From Plantago major (lineage: Eukaryota > Streptophyta > Magnoliopsida > Lamiales > Plantaginaceae), in NCBI GenBank assembly GCA_026545765.1, contig CM048841.1:26509397-26573396 (forward strand): 64,000 nucleotides of DNA, read 5' to 3'. Below, piece by piece: positions 22,901 to 35,757 of the stretch; the first letter of the stretch is position 1; each line of letters begins with the position of its first letter. Position numbers and translations under genes: made by a program. The notes under the pieces were generated by a model. That model worked only from the letters and a program-made list of their open reading frames with translations. It searched no databases and had not been told where the DNA came from.

Positions 22901-23803
22901 AATGACTCTGCAAATCTCATGAAAAACAAGTTTGAGATGAGCATGATGGGAGAAATGAATTATTTCCTAGGATTGCAAGTCAAGCAACTCAATGATGGAA
23001 TATTCATTAGTCAAACAAAGTATGCAAAAGATATGCTCACAAAATTCAATCTTAAGCCTTCTGAAAAGAATGCTAAGATACCTATGAGCATTGGAACCAA
23101 AATGACCTATACTGAATCAGACAAGAGTGTTGAAGAACATAAGTATAGGAAATTGATGGGTTCACTACTTTACCTCACTGCAAGTAGACCTGATATTCAA
23201 TATGCCGTTGGAGTATGTGCTAGATTTCAGACAAATCCAATGCAAATACACTACAAAATTGCTATGAAAATATTAAGGTATGTAAAGGGTACAGTAGATG
23301 TAGGATTGTGGTATCCTAAGGAAAGTGGATTGAGTTTAATTTGGGTACTCGAATGATTATCTTTGGATCAACTTGATAGGAAAAGCACCTCGGATGCTTG
23401 CCGGTTTAAGGTACTAGACTTATCTCATGGTTTAGCAAGAAGCAAAACTCAATTGCAACTTCTACCACAGGTGAATATATTCTTTCTTGGTTGTTGCGCA
23501 ACACAAATTCTGTGGATACAACAACAACTTAAAGACTATGGACTCGATGAGAAGAAGACTCCCATTTTCTGTGATAACACAAGTGCTATTGCGATTACAC
23601 AGAATCCTAAATTTCATGCCAGAACAAAGCACATTGATGTTAGACATCACTTCATCAGAGACCATGTTGAAAAGGGAAATATAGAGATACTCAAGATTGG
23701 CACCGAAGACCAACTTGCAGATATCTTCACTAAGCCACTACAAGAAAGTAGATTCTTAGCCTTAAGACATAGTCTTGGACTAATGGAACTACCAATGAAC
23801 TGA
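19931..23803 (+). pseudogene. Sirevirus pol: protease, integrase, RT, RNase H (broken)
   Basis: Copia order is preserved. The protease DSGCGKHMTGD lies near 19,958. The pre-integrase HHCC zinc region (EEHWLWHKRMSHLNFKTLN) is in 20,019-20,426. Integrase core motifs HMDLF and VVDDFSSFTW lie in 20,442-20,720, and RTPQQNGVAERKNR near 20,788. Reverse transcriptase is in one open frame 21,830-23,356, with [23 protein letters not shown] and YVDDIIFGS at about 22,857. RNase H is 23,363-23,803 (FCDNTSAIAI; KHIDVRHHFIRDHV; TKPL). Stops or shifts occur near 20,425, 20,720 and 23,357, and part of the integrase appears deleted. A plastid insert separates the integrase C-terminus from RT. The longest intact domain is RT. 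Confidence 0.9.
21140..21690 (+). mobile_element. rps4: Plastid DNA insert (NUPT) with truncated rps4
   Basis: Frame 21,233-21,505 gives the first 90 or so residues of chloroplast ribosomal protein S4 ([20 protein letters not shown]; then [20 protein letters not shown]; ending LLQLLEMR). It is preceded by the plastid-like leader 'aaaaaaaaggagtcttt'. Plastid S4 is about 200 residues, so over half is missing. Sequence after 'gaaatgcgtt' is not rps4, looks AT-rich and may be a second joined organelle piece. The copia frame stops at about 21,135 (SKAYRVYNK) and resumes at about 21,692 (EESVHVVF). Boundaries are approximate. A nuclear copy like this is not expected to function. Confidence 0.85.
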
Positions 23804-24594
23804 ATGAGTTCAGGTATCTGGAACGGACATCCAGAGAAGAGGTATCTGGAACGGGTATCCAGAAAAGAGAAAAGAGAAAACTGGAACGGGTATCCAGAAG
23901 TCAAAAAGGCTAAAAAGCAAAAAGATAGCTTAAGATCTCTGAGACGGGAACTCAGATATCTGAATCACTCTATAAACGGGGAACACAAAAGAGAATAGTA
24001 TAACTATCTGCAGTCAACTACTCTCTTGAAACTCGCATTATTTCTATCTTGATGAAAAACTTGGAAAAATCCTAAGTATAAGATGATTCAGATCTGAGCA
24101 GTGTCCTTGGTCATACTGATGTGATTCGGATAGCAAGTCGCCAAAATTCATTAAATGGGCACAATTACACTTGTTGATTGTGATCATTCTTTGAAAAACA
24201 ATGGTGACCCTCGATGAAATTAAGCGATTGATGCATGCGGTGGAAATTAATTCACTAAATAGTGGATTTGAAATTCAGACATGGCCCACTAAGCATTTAA
24301 TGCCGAACTAGCTTTTGCTCACGCCTGTTTGCAAATCACAGATACGTATACACAAAATCAATTTGTATGTATTTGTCTGTTGGGATTCAACTGCTATATA
24401 TATAGGATTTTCGCAAATGAAATCACTTTTGCCTAATCCGAAATTTCATCTTGCACAAAAATAACAAATCCTTCTCTTGATTCTCTGCAAACCCTCTACA
24501 ATCTCTGCAAATCAAGATTAAGTTTTTCTGTAAAGAATCACTGAATCAAATCTCTTTCAAACACCAATTTCAAATCCCTACACTATATAAAGAG

Positions 24595-27500
24595 ATGGCC
24601 TCCAAGAACACCTCAACACAGAAATCCCAATCCTCCACTGGTACTGCTGAAAAGCAAGCACCAGAGTTGGTTATTGTAAACAATCGACTGGTAGGAGCTT
24701 TTAATCCTGACCATTGGACTTCAAGTCACAGAATGATTTGGGGTGGTGCCATGGTTGAGGAATACCTCTCTGCTGCAATAGAGAACCAAACTGATAGAAA
24801 ATTGATTCTTGACATGCTTGAAAAGGCACAAATCAAGGGTTTTCTATCTGCTCGCCCAAGTGGAATTTCATCACTCGATGTGGAATTTTACAACAACTCC
24901 AGGATTATTTCCTGTGTTTCTGAAGGCACTGAAATAGTGTCTATCAAAACCTCAGTCCAAGGAAAGGAAATCCTTCTGGACTTAACAACTTTCTGTAAGT
25001 TGTTTGAGTTTCAAAATCTTGGAAAGGATTTTGAAATAAACACCAAGGATGAGGAACTCCTTGAAGGTGTTAAAGAACTTTCTGATGGCGTGTGATCTTG
25101 AAAATCGATACACCCACCGAGTTCAAACTTGTCGACATCCGAACCGGACATCTGTTGGTTCACTTTGGGATATCTTGGTGCATTCTTCAGATGCTTTGAT
25201 GGTCTACAAGGAGGTCTTGACCGGATAAGCCAAGAACGATGGATCATGATGTTCTTCTGAATCAACAAGAAAAATTTGGAAAACCCTTTTAATCGGGAAA
25301 ATACGCCTTCATGAAATTCGTGAAGAAGATTCAAGGCTTGAGCCTAAAATTGTCAAAGGACTAGCTGAGCCAAAGGCCACCGTAGGATATGGTCGAAGAT
25401 ATGCTACTTCTTGGAAAAGCTTGGCATTGAGCTCGAGAGAGGCATTGAAATAGCCATGATAACTTACTCTATAAATATGAGTATACAAATTTGATGAAAA
25501 AGGTTCTTGGGTCTCGGAAAGGTCCTAAGAAGAAAATGAAAAGATATCTCAAGAAGAAAGGTTGCTAAGAAGCCCAGAACTTCAAGAAAGAAGTCTGCTG
25601 GCAAATCAGATGACACACCCAAAGAGGTTGTCAATTCTCAGATATCTGCAGGCATTGCCGATGAACTGATAAAGGCAGATGAACTCATCAATGCTGCAAA
25701 AGAGTTATCAACTACTGAACAAGTAGACTCAGAAGTAGAAATGCAAGGGGATAAAGTTGCGACTTCCCCTGCATCAATGGAAATTGATGAAGCCCCAATG
25801 ACATCACTGAAAGAACACCGAAGCGCACAAGTTTCTGAGAAAAATGAATCTGAGCTTCCTTTTGAGGAAGTAAGTAGCACAAATCAGAATTCATTAAGAG
25901 CATATTTACGCATAGATTCTTTCAAACTATTTCCTAAGTATTGTACTCCTCTCAGGATCGAGAAAGAAAGGTTGCTGAGAACCAGACTTCAAAGTCTCCA
26001 CCTCACAACAAGATATCTGAGACACCAATTGTCTCAGTAGAACAAGTTTCTGAGCCTGAAGTACTTACTCAGGTAACACAGAAACTAAACTACACTTCTA
26101 CTCAGATATCTACAAAAGTTTTGAAGCTCACTCAAAACTCTTTCTTTCAGGCTCAAACAGATGCAAAGCAGGTTCCCATTGAAGAGACAAGGGACCTACT
26201 TCACTTCTTCAAAGCTCACACCCTGCCAAAGCATATTCAATGCTTCAAGAAATGGCAGAAGTTAAGGTGCTCTGATCTCTCTGAAATATTGAGAATCACT
26301 GATCAACCAACCAGACGAGCACGAGCTCTTGACCTGGAAACATATGTCCAAGCAATGTTCCCTACAGAACAATACACAGTTGCGACTCTACTACATAAGG
26401 ACTTTTCCAGAGAAGTGGCGCATAGTTTGATACATGCCTTTGAACAGGCAGATGGTCAGACAAGATTACAGATGGCATTCAAGCCAGTCCTGCCCCAGAC
26501 TCTGCAGTATATACCTTCTGAACAAGAAGAAGTTAATGGGCAGAAGATCACTATCCCGGAAGTGATCAATCTTGTATCTGAAGATGATGAGGAGGAAGAA
26601 ATGAATGAAAATTAATTTGATGAACCTCCCACTGACCATCACCAAAAGGATGACGACAAAAAGGATGATGATGATGCCCCTCCACCAGGGACCGGAGGAA
26701 TTTCACAGAGAAACAATGCCTCGATTCTTTGAAAAGCAAGCGAGAAGACTTCACAGAAATCTCCGTCTTCATCACCTCAGAAATCTACTCATCCATCTTC
26801 TAACCAACACGCAGTTACTACTGAACAAGTAGTTGAGCTTTCTGAAGAAACTAATCAGAAAATCTTAAACACTCAAACCAGAAGTGCTCAACTCAGACAA
26901 CTGTTGGAAGAAGAACAACAGCTCCATCTTCAACTGGAAGATCAAATAGCTAAATCCAGAGATAAGATTGATCAACTACAAGATCTATACTTAGAAGAAA
27001 TGATTGCTTACTCTGAGGTTAAAGAGCTACGGGATGCTGTGCATGATATCACCAAAGATCTCGATACTGAAGAAGTATCTGAAGTCAAGCATGATGCTAA
27101 GGCTGCATCATCTTCAAAAGAAGTACCATCCTCCTCCCAGAAAGGAAAGAAACCAATCTCTGAGATGGTTGCTGGACTTGTTACAATCGATGAAAATGTC
27201 CAAGAGGATGAAGATCACTGGGCTGATTACTCAGATGATGAAGAAGACAAGACTTTGGCAGAACACCGCAATGAACATTTAGCGGTTTCTCACTTGAAAA
27301 GGAAGCTGATTGCTCCTACAATATTCAACAAACTGCCAAACGTCCACTCCCATGAATACATGAACAGGTGTCAAGTATTGACACAACTTAAAAAGGAGAT
27401 GTCTTCATAGAACAAGGAAGTAATTGCCTCCGTCCCCTCTGAAATGAGAAAGTTCACTGAGCTCATCACTCAGAGAACAACTAGCATAGTCATTGCTCAG

Positions 27501-28760
27501 AAAGATTTGGGAATGATAAGGGACGATGATGCATCTTTAGCTGAAAAAGCTTTTCAAGAGGCAAGTTACACTGCTGGAAAAGCAGATGCCATCCTAGGCC
27601 CATTGGCAGAGCTCACTGATAAGGACAATGGACTTATCAAGCAAAATCAGGAGCTCAAAGCCGAACTTCAGAAGTTGGTTAGTGCCTATAATTATCTACA
27701 AGGGCACTTCAACTCTCTCTCAGATTCCTTTATGAGACTGAGTCAGCCAACAATGACTAAGGGGGAAAGAAAGTACAAATCTAGACCTCAAAGTCAGGGG
27801 GAATGGGAAGAAGGAGATGAAAACAAGAAGAAATTTGGAGTCAGTGCTCGAGAAAGGAAGAAGAAAAACTTCCCAGCCACCACTCAGAATCAATGAACCC
27901 TCCTCAAGCCAAGCTGCTTTGCAAATAGTAGCTACTTCCCAGAAACCTACTGAAGGAACCAAAATGAGAACAAGGGCCATGGCACAGAAACCTCCAAGGA
28001 GTACCAAGGCTCCAAGGAGAAGACAAGTTAAAGGGATTGATGAATCTTCTGAAGAAGAAGAAGAAGAAGGTCAAATCAAGTCCCTGGGCAATGAAGAAAG
28101 CTGTAAAACTCTCACAAGATCTAATCTTGATGATGATGAGGAAACTGATGAAGATGAAGCTCCTCTTCACAGAAAAAGGAAAATTGAAAGCCTAACTGAG
28201 CCCATAGTCGCAAGCCACTAGCGACTAAAACACCCTCTGAAATACCAAGTCTATCCGGATGGTGGTTCTTCAAGCAACAACCCCAAAGAGAATTCAAGAC
28301 AGGAGAAGGAGCAAGGTGAGCTGAGCAAAGACAAAGTCAACTTCCACTCGCACGGAAGAAGCCAAAATAGAGTATGTGAAGTATGACAATGATTCCTCTC
28401 ATCTCTGTGCATCAATCAAAAGAATGGCTATTTGATTAGGCTGAAGCATCTATTGGTAAATTCAAGATTTCCAGAACCAATCCATAAACAACTCATGGCA
28501 TGGAGAAAGGATAAACCTACCTTGATCAACACCAATCACATCAAAGCATGGTTGGATTTTGAAGTTGTCAAGAGAACTAAAGCCATGAAGAAGGACCTCT
28601 CTGATGATTGTCCATATGGAAAGCCAGATGATGTGCACAAAATTCGAATATCACGAACAGCACAAGACCAAGACTTGCTTGGAACCCATGAGTCGTTCTA
28701 TCCGGAAGATCAATACAAGGGTGACATCGGATATCGAAGATTATTCTGAATACTTCAAGC
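24595..28760 (+). pseudogene. Envelope-like 3' region of the Sirevirus (broken)
   Basis: It begins with an ATG at 24,595 (MASKNTSTQKSQSSTGTAEK) after a roughly 800-bp spacer from RNase H. It continues in several frames: 24,595-25,095; 25,640-26,040; 25,941-26,615; 26,904-27,410; 27,444-27,896; 27,817-28,221; 28,432-28,749. The middle parts are acidic and Ser/Glu-rich with coiled-coil potential (EEEQQLHLQLEDQIAKSRDK), followed by a basic segment (MRTRAMAQKPPRSTKAPRRR). Sireviruses carry an extra open frame here, often called envelope-like from its position. I see no convincing fusion peptide or membrane helix in these pieces. Several stops and shifts make it non-functional. Confidence 0.7.
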
Positions 28761-29310
28761 TTTCGGATATCGAATAGAGCATGCCCGAAGTGGGGAAAGT
28801 ACCTATGGGTCAAGCATTTTGTCGAAAAATCCTACCAAAACCTACAAAGAGGTCTGTGGATTTGCGAGACACGAGATGCTCGTCGAACTCTTCTCTATGA
28901 TTATTCGATGACATCAAAAGGTTTGGAGATAGGAAATTTGGTGATCGATCCATAGAAATCTTGTTGAAGATTGAAGACTTGAAGACTAGTCTATTAGGAT
29001 GTTTACTTGGAGCTTGGTTACTCCTGTTGTCCTAATTTACTATGTAGCTTTTGAATTTTTGCTGATTGAGCTTAACTGTATCATGTATTGAAGTTATATG
29101 TAATCTTTATTTGTAACTTATCTGAAGAACTTACTCTCAGGTAGTATTCTATAAAAGATAACTTGTCAGCAAAGATCACACCTTGTGATTTGGTTGATGT
29201 CTACTTTCTGCACTTAATTAAATGAATTTGAAGATCTTAAGAAATGATTAAGTGGTGGATTGTTTCCTCATCCAGATTTGTAATAGGGAAGATAGTCATC
29301 GTTGACTGAT
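28761..29310. other. Sirevirus 3' untranslated internal region
   Basis: Non-coding sequence between the envelope-like region and the polypurine tract. No feature beyond AT-rich sequence was recognised. Confidence 0.5.
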
Positions 29311-29326
29311 CAAAAAGGGGGAAATT
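29311..29326 (+). other. Polypurine tract
   Basis: CAAAAAGGGGGAAATT immediately before the 3' LTR is the expected plus-strand primer site for reverse transcription. Confidence 0.8.
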
Positions 29327-31061
29327 TGTTGGGAAATTTCTTGAGAAATTTGTTAGGAATTTTGTTAGATATTTTGCAAAGAATATCTGTTTAAGTTTTG
29401 ATCAGCAACATGATGACTTATCTTAGTCTCAGAAAGGTGATTAGTACTCTTGGTTCACTTGAACATTGTAAAAGAGGAAAACCACTAAGTCTGATAGTCT
29501 AGCTAATCTTGTATAGGATGTTAGGTCTCAAAATGTAATTTTTATTTTATGAAGAGAAGACCAAGAAGAAGACATCCAGGCAGAAAGCTCAACGACATTG
29601 AAGACTTGAAGAAAACTGCACAAGATTACTGAATCTGTTGTTCACATATCTTAGCCAGATATCTTGAAGACACGAATAGTTTCAAACAAACTGTGTCACA
29701 AGAGATATCTGAGAAATAAGAGACATATCTGAAAACAAGGAAAGTGTCCACAGATGTCTATTCTCAGATACCTTGAGCTTTAACCACGTTTCTGAAAAAG
29801 AAATATATATTGCAAACAAAGTTGTTTCCATAAATACAAGTGGTATCTAAAGATTGAAGATAAGAACGTGCAAAGAATCAGATAACACTAGTCTCTGATA
29901 CAAAGCATAGTTCCGTTGACACTACAGGACAAAAGTATAGTACAATGCATTTAATGCACGGACAGAGATGTCTGAATAAAAGCAACGAGAAGAAGAAGAA
30001 AACCTCACATTACTATACACGATATCGATAGTTCGAATTTGAGCCTAACGGATACTATTCAAACGGCACTCAAATTCATCTATAAATATCAACACTTAGA
30101 CTGCTTGAGAGAACACACAGAACCTTAGACACACGACATAACTTGAAAACGCTGAACATCTTACTCTCTCAAAGCAACTTACTTACTCACTCACAAAGCT
30201 TTCTGTTGCGACCAAAGCTTTTGATCTTGAGTAACACTGAAGTTCTAAGTAACCTGATCCTAAACAAGCAAAGCTATCTGTGAAGGAGTTGAATCAAAAG
30301 ATCAACTATCTGAGATTCATTCTCTTGAACAGATATCATAAGACTTAGGTCGATAAATCGAACAAGATACCATCTTGTAAAGTGTATTAAGTACCTTGAT
30401 TCACAGAGCTATCTGAATAACTGAATAAGTTATTAAAGAAGCTCATCTGACAACTCAAACCAAAACCAACACCATAACTGGCGTGGAGTACAGGAAGTAC
30501 TTAGTTAGAAAAATCAGGGAATAACTCCAAGGTTATCGGAGTATAGGAAGTACTTGACTTGGAAAACTAAGGAATAACTCCAAGGTTATTGAGTATAGGA
30601 AGTACTTAGCTTGGGAAGCTAGGGAATAACTCAAAGGTTTAAAGTAGGAAGTACTTGGCTGTGAAAGCCGGGGAATAACTCAGGGGGAACATTTGGTTGG
30701 GAACCAATTGTTTAAGAATCTTAGAATAGGATTATTGTAAGGAAAACTCAATTATCTGTTCTAGTGAATTCTAGGTCTCTGATAGACCGAAGTGGATTAG
30801 TTGGAGGATTACGCCACCTCCAGATACCACTATACTTGCTGTGTTGTTTACGTTTCTGTATTTACATTTCAGCAACACACACACACACACACATATTAAC
30901 TGTTTCTGCACTTATCTTTATTAAGTCTTCCGCACTCTGATTCTAAGTATCAGATATCTATTCAGATATCTGAGAAATAGTTGTTATCGACAAAAGTTTT
31001 AAAAGACTATTCACCCCCCCCCCCCCTTCAGTCTTTTACTTTGTCGTTATCTGGACCAACA
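29327..31061 (+). repeat. 3' LTR of the Sirevirus
   Basis: 1,735 bp, nearly identical to the 5' LTR. Differences include a short (AC)n expansion near 30,878-30,894, an 11-14-base C run at 31,015-31,026, and a rearranged stretch near 29,985-30,010. It is followed by the target copy ACTTA. Confidence 0.93.
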
Positions 31062-31730
31062 ACTTATTCTAGTTGGTGATCCTGGGTGATCGGACATGAG
31101 TTACACTTATATAATTTCAGGATAAATCATATATGGCTGGACACGATTAGAAGCGGGCATTCACTAACTAATACCGTTGAACAAGGTTTAGTGATTGGCT
31201 CGATATTAGTATCGTCACCGATGATCAGATGCGGCAAATCTTAATTAGTCATTACATGGACGAACTAATGTGTGCCGCTATTTAACTTTGAGTTTCTAGT
31301 GACTTTTCACGAGTGTGTGAAAACCGGTCTTAATTACTTGGGTTACTTTGTTTCACATAAGATTGGTTTGCTTTAGCTTATTGAATTCACCTATCATATC
31401 ATCATCATGCACAGAAGTGAATCTACCAATAACATTTCTACAAATACGCTCCATACCATTTATTTGCCTTCTACGTAATCCAAAAAACAATGCTCAGCTT
31501 CTCCTTCTAAGTACATTCCCGGCAATGGAATTTTATCACAATCATTCATAGGATTCAACACGAAATATTTATGACACTTCTTTATCGAACTATGAGCATC
31601 TATGCCATCAAATCGGAAAAATCTACTCGTGGACCACGATTTTCTGATCGCATATTCACATGACTATAATGAAGAGTACGATTCAACGTGCTCAGTATGA
31701 TTAGGTTCAATTTGAGTGTTACCTCCATCG
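31062..31730. other. Right flank of the Sirevirus, older repeat debris
   Basis: Continues the sequence interrupted at 15,550. No gene was recognised. It may be older Ty3/gypsy debris, since a gypsy-like 5' leader follows directly. Confidence 0.35.
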
Positions 31731-31920
31731 ATTGATCACAATATATCTTGTAACTCATTGAATCGTTTCTCCTGAGTGGCGATTTGCTCCGCCTGAACTT
31801 CAGCCAACTTCCTCACTTCCGATTGAGTAACAACCACCATCTACTCCAACGTCTCAATCCTCGTCGTTTTCGAAGGAGTAAACATTGCCAAAACCTAAGC
31901 TCGTGATGCCAAATATTATG
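31731..31920 (-). mobile_element. Ty3/gypsy-like leader and gag start, relic
   Basis: On the minus strand a site like TTTGGCATCACGAGCTTAGG (degenerate primer-binding site) is followed by a short frame resembling gypsy gag N-termini (VVVTQSEVRKLAEVQAEQIA, then a stop after ELQDIL). The element upstream of this on the minus strand is cut off by the MULE at 31,949. No LTR pair was identified. Confidence 0.4.
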
Positions 31921-32099
31921 ATCAAGGATAGTGACTGCTACTATATGGGGTCCAATTCCTCTCCATCATTTATTCTCCTTCATCTCCTCCTACATGGTTG
32001 GATGATTGCCATGTGGATTGGAGTGGCAATAGTGGAGTGGAATTAGAAAACTTGTGTTCTAACTTAAATATGGAAGGAGCCAAAATTTTCGTGGCAGGT

Positions 32100-33265
32100 T
32101 TCAATTTCAACGCCAGGGCAAATAAGTTCCATATCCACTCTTCTTCTTTTATATTACAACTCAAATGTTATACGTCTTCAATGTCTGAATTTTGAAAATA
32201 CATCCAGTGATATATAAGAGCTACTACTATAATCTTACCTTGCCACTCAATATGAAGAAACTTAATTCTGCTAAAAAACAAGTTAAGTTATTCCTTCTTA
32301 GAACAAATATCACATTTAACTTTTCAGTAATTTTTTAAGTCGATTTTGATAATTAATTACTCCTACGTTATACTGGAAAGACATTCAGCAAAATTATATG
32401 CCAAAAGTTCATGAAATTTACTTTCATACTATAACTTTATTAAATATCTTACTAGTATAATGTAAATATTAGGTCATTTATGCTTGCATTCATGTGATTC
32501 CAGAGTATTACAAATTCAACATACACTGAATATGACTTTAAAATGATAAATTGAATTCAACAAGAGTAGGTTGTAATGAACAAATTTCATGTGTAAATAG
32601 GAGTAACACTCTTTTCCACCAATTAAGTATAGAAGTGTAATACAATATCTATCTCTAATTATTCTTTGATTCAGAAGTTGTTCCAAAATCCAATCAAGAT
32701 GCATTACATATCACAAGAGCTTAAAACAACATTGATCTTGATGAACTAGAACAAGTGTGAATGAAGCTCCTAAAAATGCAAATATTATTCAGGTCCAGCA
32801 CTTCAATTTGAAGCTTCAACTTATTTTTTCGAGCTCAATTGTTCCTGCAATTTACAAAAGCACAAGTTTAAGAATATAGCTATCTTGCACAGTTTGAATA
32901 CAATCATCTATTCAATGGAGTTCTCACCTGAAGTAATTGGGTAAAAGTTGAAGTAAGTTGATTATTATTATATGAATAGAGGTGAGAATTATTGAGCTGC
33001 AAAAAAATATAGATTAGAAATCATGTAAAGTGTAAACAGACTAATAGATTAGAAAATATCTCTTTGCAAATCAGAAAACAAATAAAAGCTCACACTAATG
33101 AACCTGTATGTCTTGGAATAATTCTGCATCAACGATTGAATATCCTTGACTTGGAAAATATTGGTGTGAATTGGATATGCCGACTACATGTCCCTAGTTT
33201 TATTAGAATAAAAAGATAAGAATCAAGATTATATTAAGAAACCAAAGTAATGATACACAAAAAAC
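32100..33265. other. Non-coding part of the FAR1 MULE
   Basis: AT-rich sequence between the left TIR and the 3' end of the transposase gene. It may hold the 3' UTR; a late intron is possible. No open frame of interest. Confidence 0.4.
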
Positions 33266-33285
33266 CTCAAAAACTTATGAAAGGA

Positions 33286-35757
33286 TCATGCCAAAGGTAA
33301 TTGTGAAAGAGGACGTAATGTGCTAGGCTCAATTTGAGCAGAACAAATGAGATCATCTCCTCCATTATTGACATCCTGCTCCTGCACCCATGAAATGGAA
33401 AGGAAATAAAGAAAAAGATTAAGACAATACGAAACCATAAAATTATTATACCAAGAACTGCATACAAAAGCAAGATGTGTACCTGGTTCTTATGCTTGCC
33501 TTTCCCCTTTTTGGTGGCCTTCTCCAAGGCACTCATCGGCCTTTTTCCAGTATTCGACTTTTTCTTCTCTTTGACTTTCAATCCCTTGATCACTACTTCA
33601 TCATCTATAGCTTTGGGATTGTCAGAAACATCAACTGGAAGGTTATGTTCTTCTCCTATTCGAGAGACATGAGTATCTTTAACATGGGATTTATGTCCAG
33701 CCGGGGATTCCACCATTCTTTCAGTAATTTGTAATCTTGCATCAATCTCCTCTATTGCCTTGAGAATATATTTCCTTGCGATTTCATATGATTGAGGCGT
33801 CAATGCACCTCGCGTTCCAATGTACTTGAGAGATCCAGACAACTCTTTGTATCGCACTCCAATCAATGCCTTTTCATCAACAATATTTTCAGAATCAATA
33901 AGTTGAGGATGGGGGGCCAAATAATGGAATTCATTTAACCCTTCCTTGGCCTTTCTAGTCCACCTCTTCTTAATATACATCTCCGGGATCCTGGTAATAT
34001 TTCTTGAAGTTAACACTTTAAGAGAATGTGCACAGAGGATTCCTGTGAACTGAAACTTCTTGCAACTGCAAGAAACCTCACACATAGAAGAGTTATAAGT
34101 TACAATGCGGGGAAGATGATGCCTCCCACGTAGAGTAACCTTATATTCTGATACTTCTGCGTTGCACGGCTCCATAATAGAATCATGAGCTTTTCTCAAC
34201 TCTTCCTTAAAAATTTCAAAAACTTCACGTGTATAAACACTAACAGCATGAATTAGAAGTGCAACTGGAAACGGAAGATCTGGAGTGGTGTGATTTGTCT
34301 TTATATCTACTTTTAGCTCTTCGTGACGACGATAATCAACCATTCTTTGAAAATGATGAAAGAACTGCAAAATGTTATGCTTGTAGCTCACATATTTCTT
34401 GAGGGCACTGTTCATACTTTCACTCCTTTGAGTTGTTGTCAAATCACCACAGAACATTTGTCGCCCATAAACAAGAGCCCATTTTTCTTTTATTGAGTAT
34501 AACTTCTTCAGCCAATCATTTGTTTGAAGTTTATATGTTTGCAGCATATTTTCCCATGCATTAACGAAATCAACTTCCTCGTCGTGATCATAAACACAAG
34601 AACTGAAGTCCTTTACAAAATCTTTACCACATCTTGCAAAAGTTTGGCTGAGATGAGTAGCAGCATTTTGGAAAATGTGCCAAATGCACAACCTGTGATT
34701 AGTTCTATGCAACTTCTTCTTCAGCGCACTTGCCATTGCTTGGTCTTGATCAGTTAGGATAGTTTCTGGGGATTTACCAGATTTGAAAGGTTTCAAATAA
34801 CCATTCAAATGTTGGTATGGTTTCATCATAGAGTAATGCTGCACCAAACACAATGGTTTGTCTGTGGTGGTTTATTCCAACAAATAGAGCATGTGGTCGG
34901 GCATCTTTGTTTTTTCTATAGGTAGTATCAAAAGACACTACATCACCAAAATCAGTAAAATCAGTCCGCATTCGTGCATCTGCCCAAATTATGCTGGCTA
35001 TTAGACCATCTGAATCAACATGAAGTGTGAAAATGAAATTAGGATCCTCTGTTTGTCTCTCTTGCAAATACTCAAGCACTCCTCCAGTGTTACCTATTTT
35101 CATTTGCATAGCTCTCTTTGATCGCAAATAATTTTTGTAATCTTCAAAGGTAAATCCAACATTCTCACGCCCACCCACTTGTCTGACCATGAGCTCAAAG
35201 CCAGCTTTTGGTGTAATTCATGACTTGTATATATCATCTATTTGAGATATTTGTGAAGTCGTTATACTTCGGTGGGATCTTAATAGATGTGCGTCGGCTG
35301 GGTTAACCAAATCATGGTTATGTGGAGCAATAAACTGGACGACCTCATATTTTCCCTTTTGGCGTGCACTAGTCTTCATCCTTGCCATGCAGCTTGATCT
35401 TGTATGTGGACGTGGTTTCTTAACAGTTGCATTTCTCTTATCTTCTCTTCTTTTCCCTTGGCATGAGCAAAAGAATATCCTGTCTAAAACATTCCCCTCA
35501 GAATCCCTATGAGCCGTATCTTTCCGGACACTAAATCCTGCTTCCCTTGCATATGCATTGTAGAACTTATGAGCCTGGTCGTCACTTTCGAACACCATAC
35601 CAATCATTGGGATTTTATTTTCTGGAATGACCGAGTGCCGCACAGCTATGACATCTTCAGGGTGAAGTTTATTAGTACTTTATGTTCCATCACATGTGGG
35701 ATCTTTCCCATCCTCAACGTGAATGTTGTCTTCCATTTGATCATTTTCAGATTCCAT
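33286..35757 (-). pseudogene. FAR1/FHY3-type MULE transposase, broken
   Basis: The start is the ATG at 35,757 (MESENDQMEDNIHVEDGKDP). Domains in order: an N-terminal FAR1 DNA-binding zinc domain (FYNAYAREAGFSVRK..., CMARMKTSARQKGKYEVVQF, HNHDL); a MULE transposase core (SFDTTYRKNKDARPHALFVG; ETILTDQDQAMASALKK; HRLCIWHIFQNAATHL); a SWIM zinc finger (CEVSCSCKKFQFTGILCAHS); and a basic tail. A GT-AG intron at 33,482-33,382 joins KHKNQ to a last exon ending at the TGA at 33,286. Lesions: an in-frame TAA about 25 codons after the start, an in-frame TGA at 35,218-35,220 and a frameshift near 34,795. Read around those, length is near the usual 700-750 residues. The long intact frame and matching TIRs indicate recent decay. 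It belongs to the MULE rather than being a host FRS gene. Confidence 0.9.

Larger units (their letters stand above)
15551..31061 (+). mobile_element. Sirevirus-type Ty1/copia retrotransposon, 15.5 kb
   Basis: A full-length element with two LTRs (15,551-17,281 and 29,327-31,061, TGTTGG...CCAACA) and a 5-bp target duplication ACTTA (15,546-15,550 and 31,062-31,066). It also has a primer-binding site, a polypurine tract, and gag, protease, integrase, reverse transcriptase and RNase H in copia order. A long coding region of about 4 kb follows RNase H. That 3' region, the coiled-coil gag tail and the large size are typical of the Sirevirus (SIRE/Maximus) lineage. All coding parts carry stops or frameshifts. 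The LTRs are very similar, differing by scattered substitutions and small indels, so insertion was fairly recent. A chloroplast fragment lies in pol. Confidence 0.93.

Noticed and set aside
31015..31026. C run in the 3' LTR as a functional element
   Set aside because: The 5' LTR has a short C run at the same place; the expansion is most likely slippage or assembly noise.
33267..35643. Host FAR1-related (FRS) regulatory gene
   Set aside because: The gene lies inside matched 150-bp TIRs with a 9-bp target duplication and carries stops, so it is the transposon's own transposase gene.
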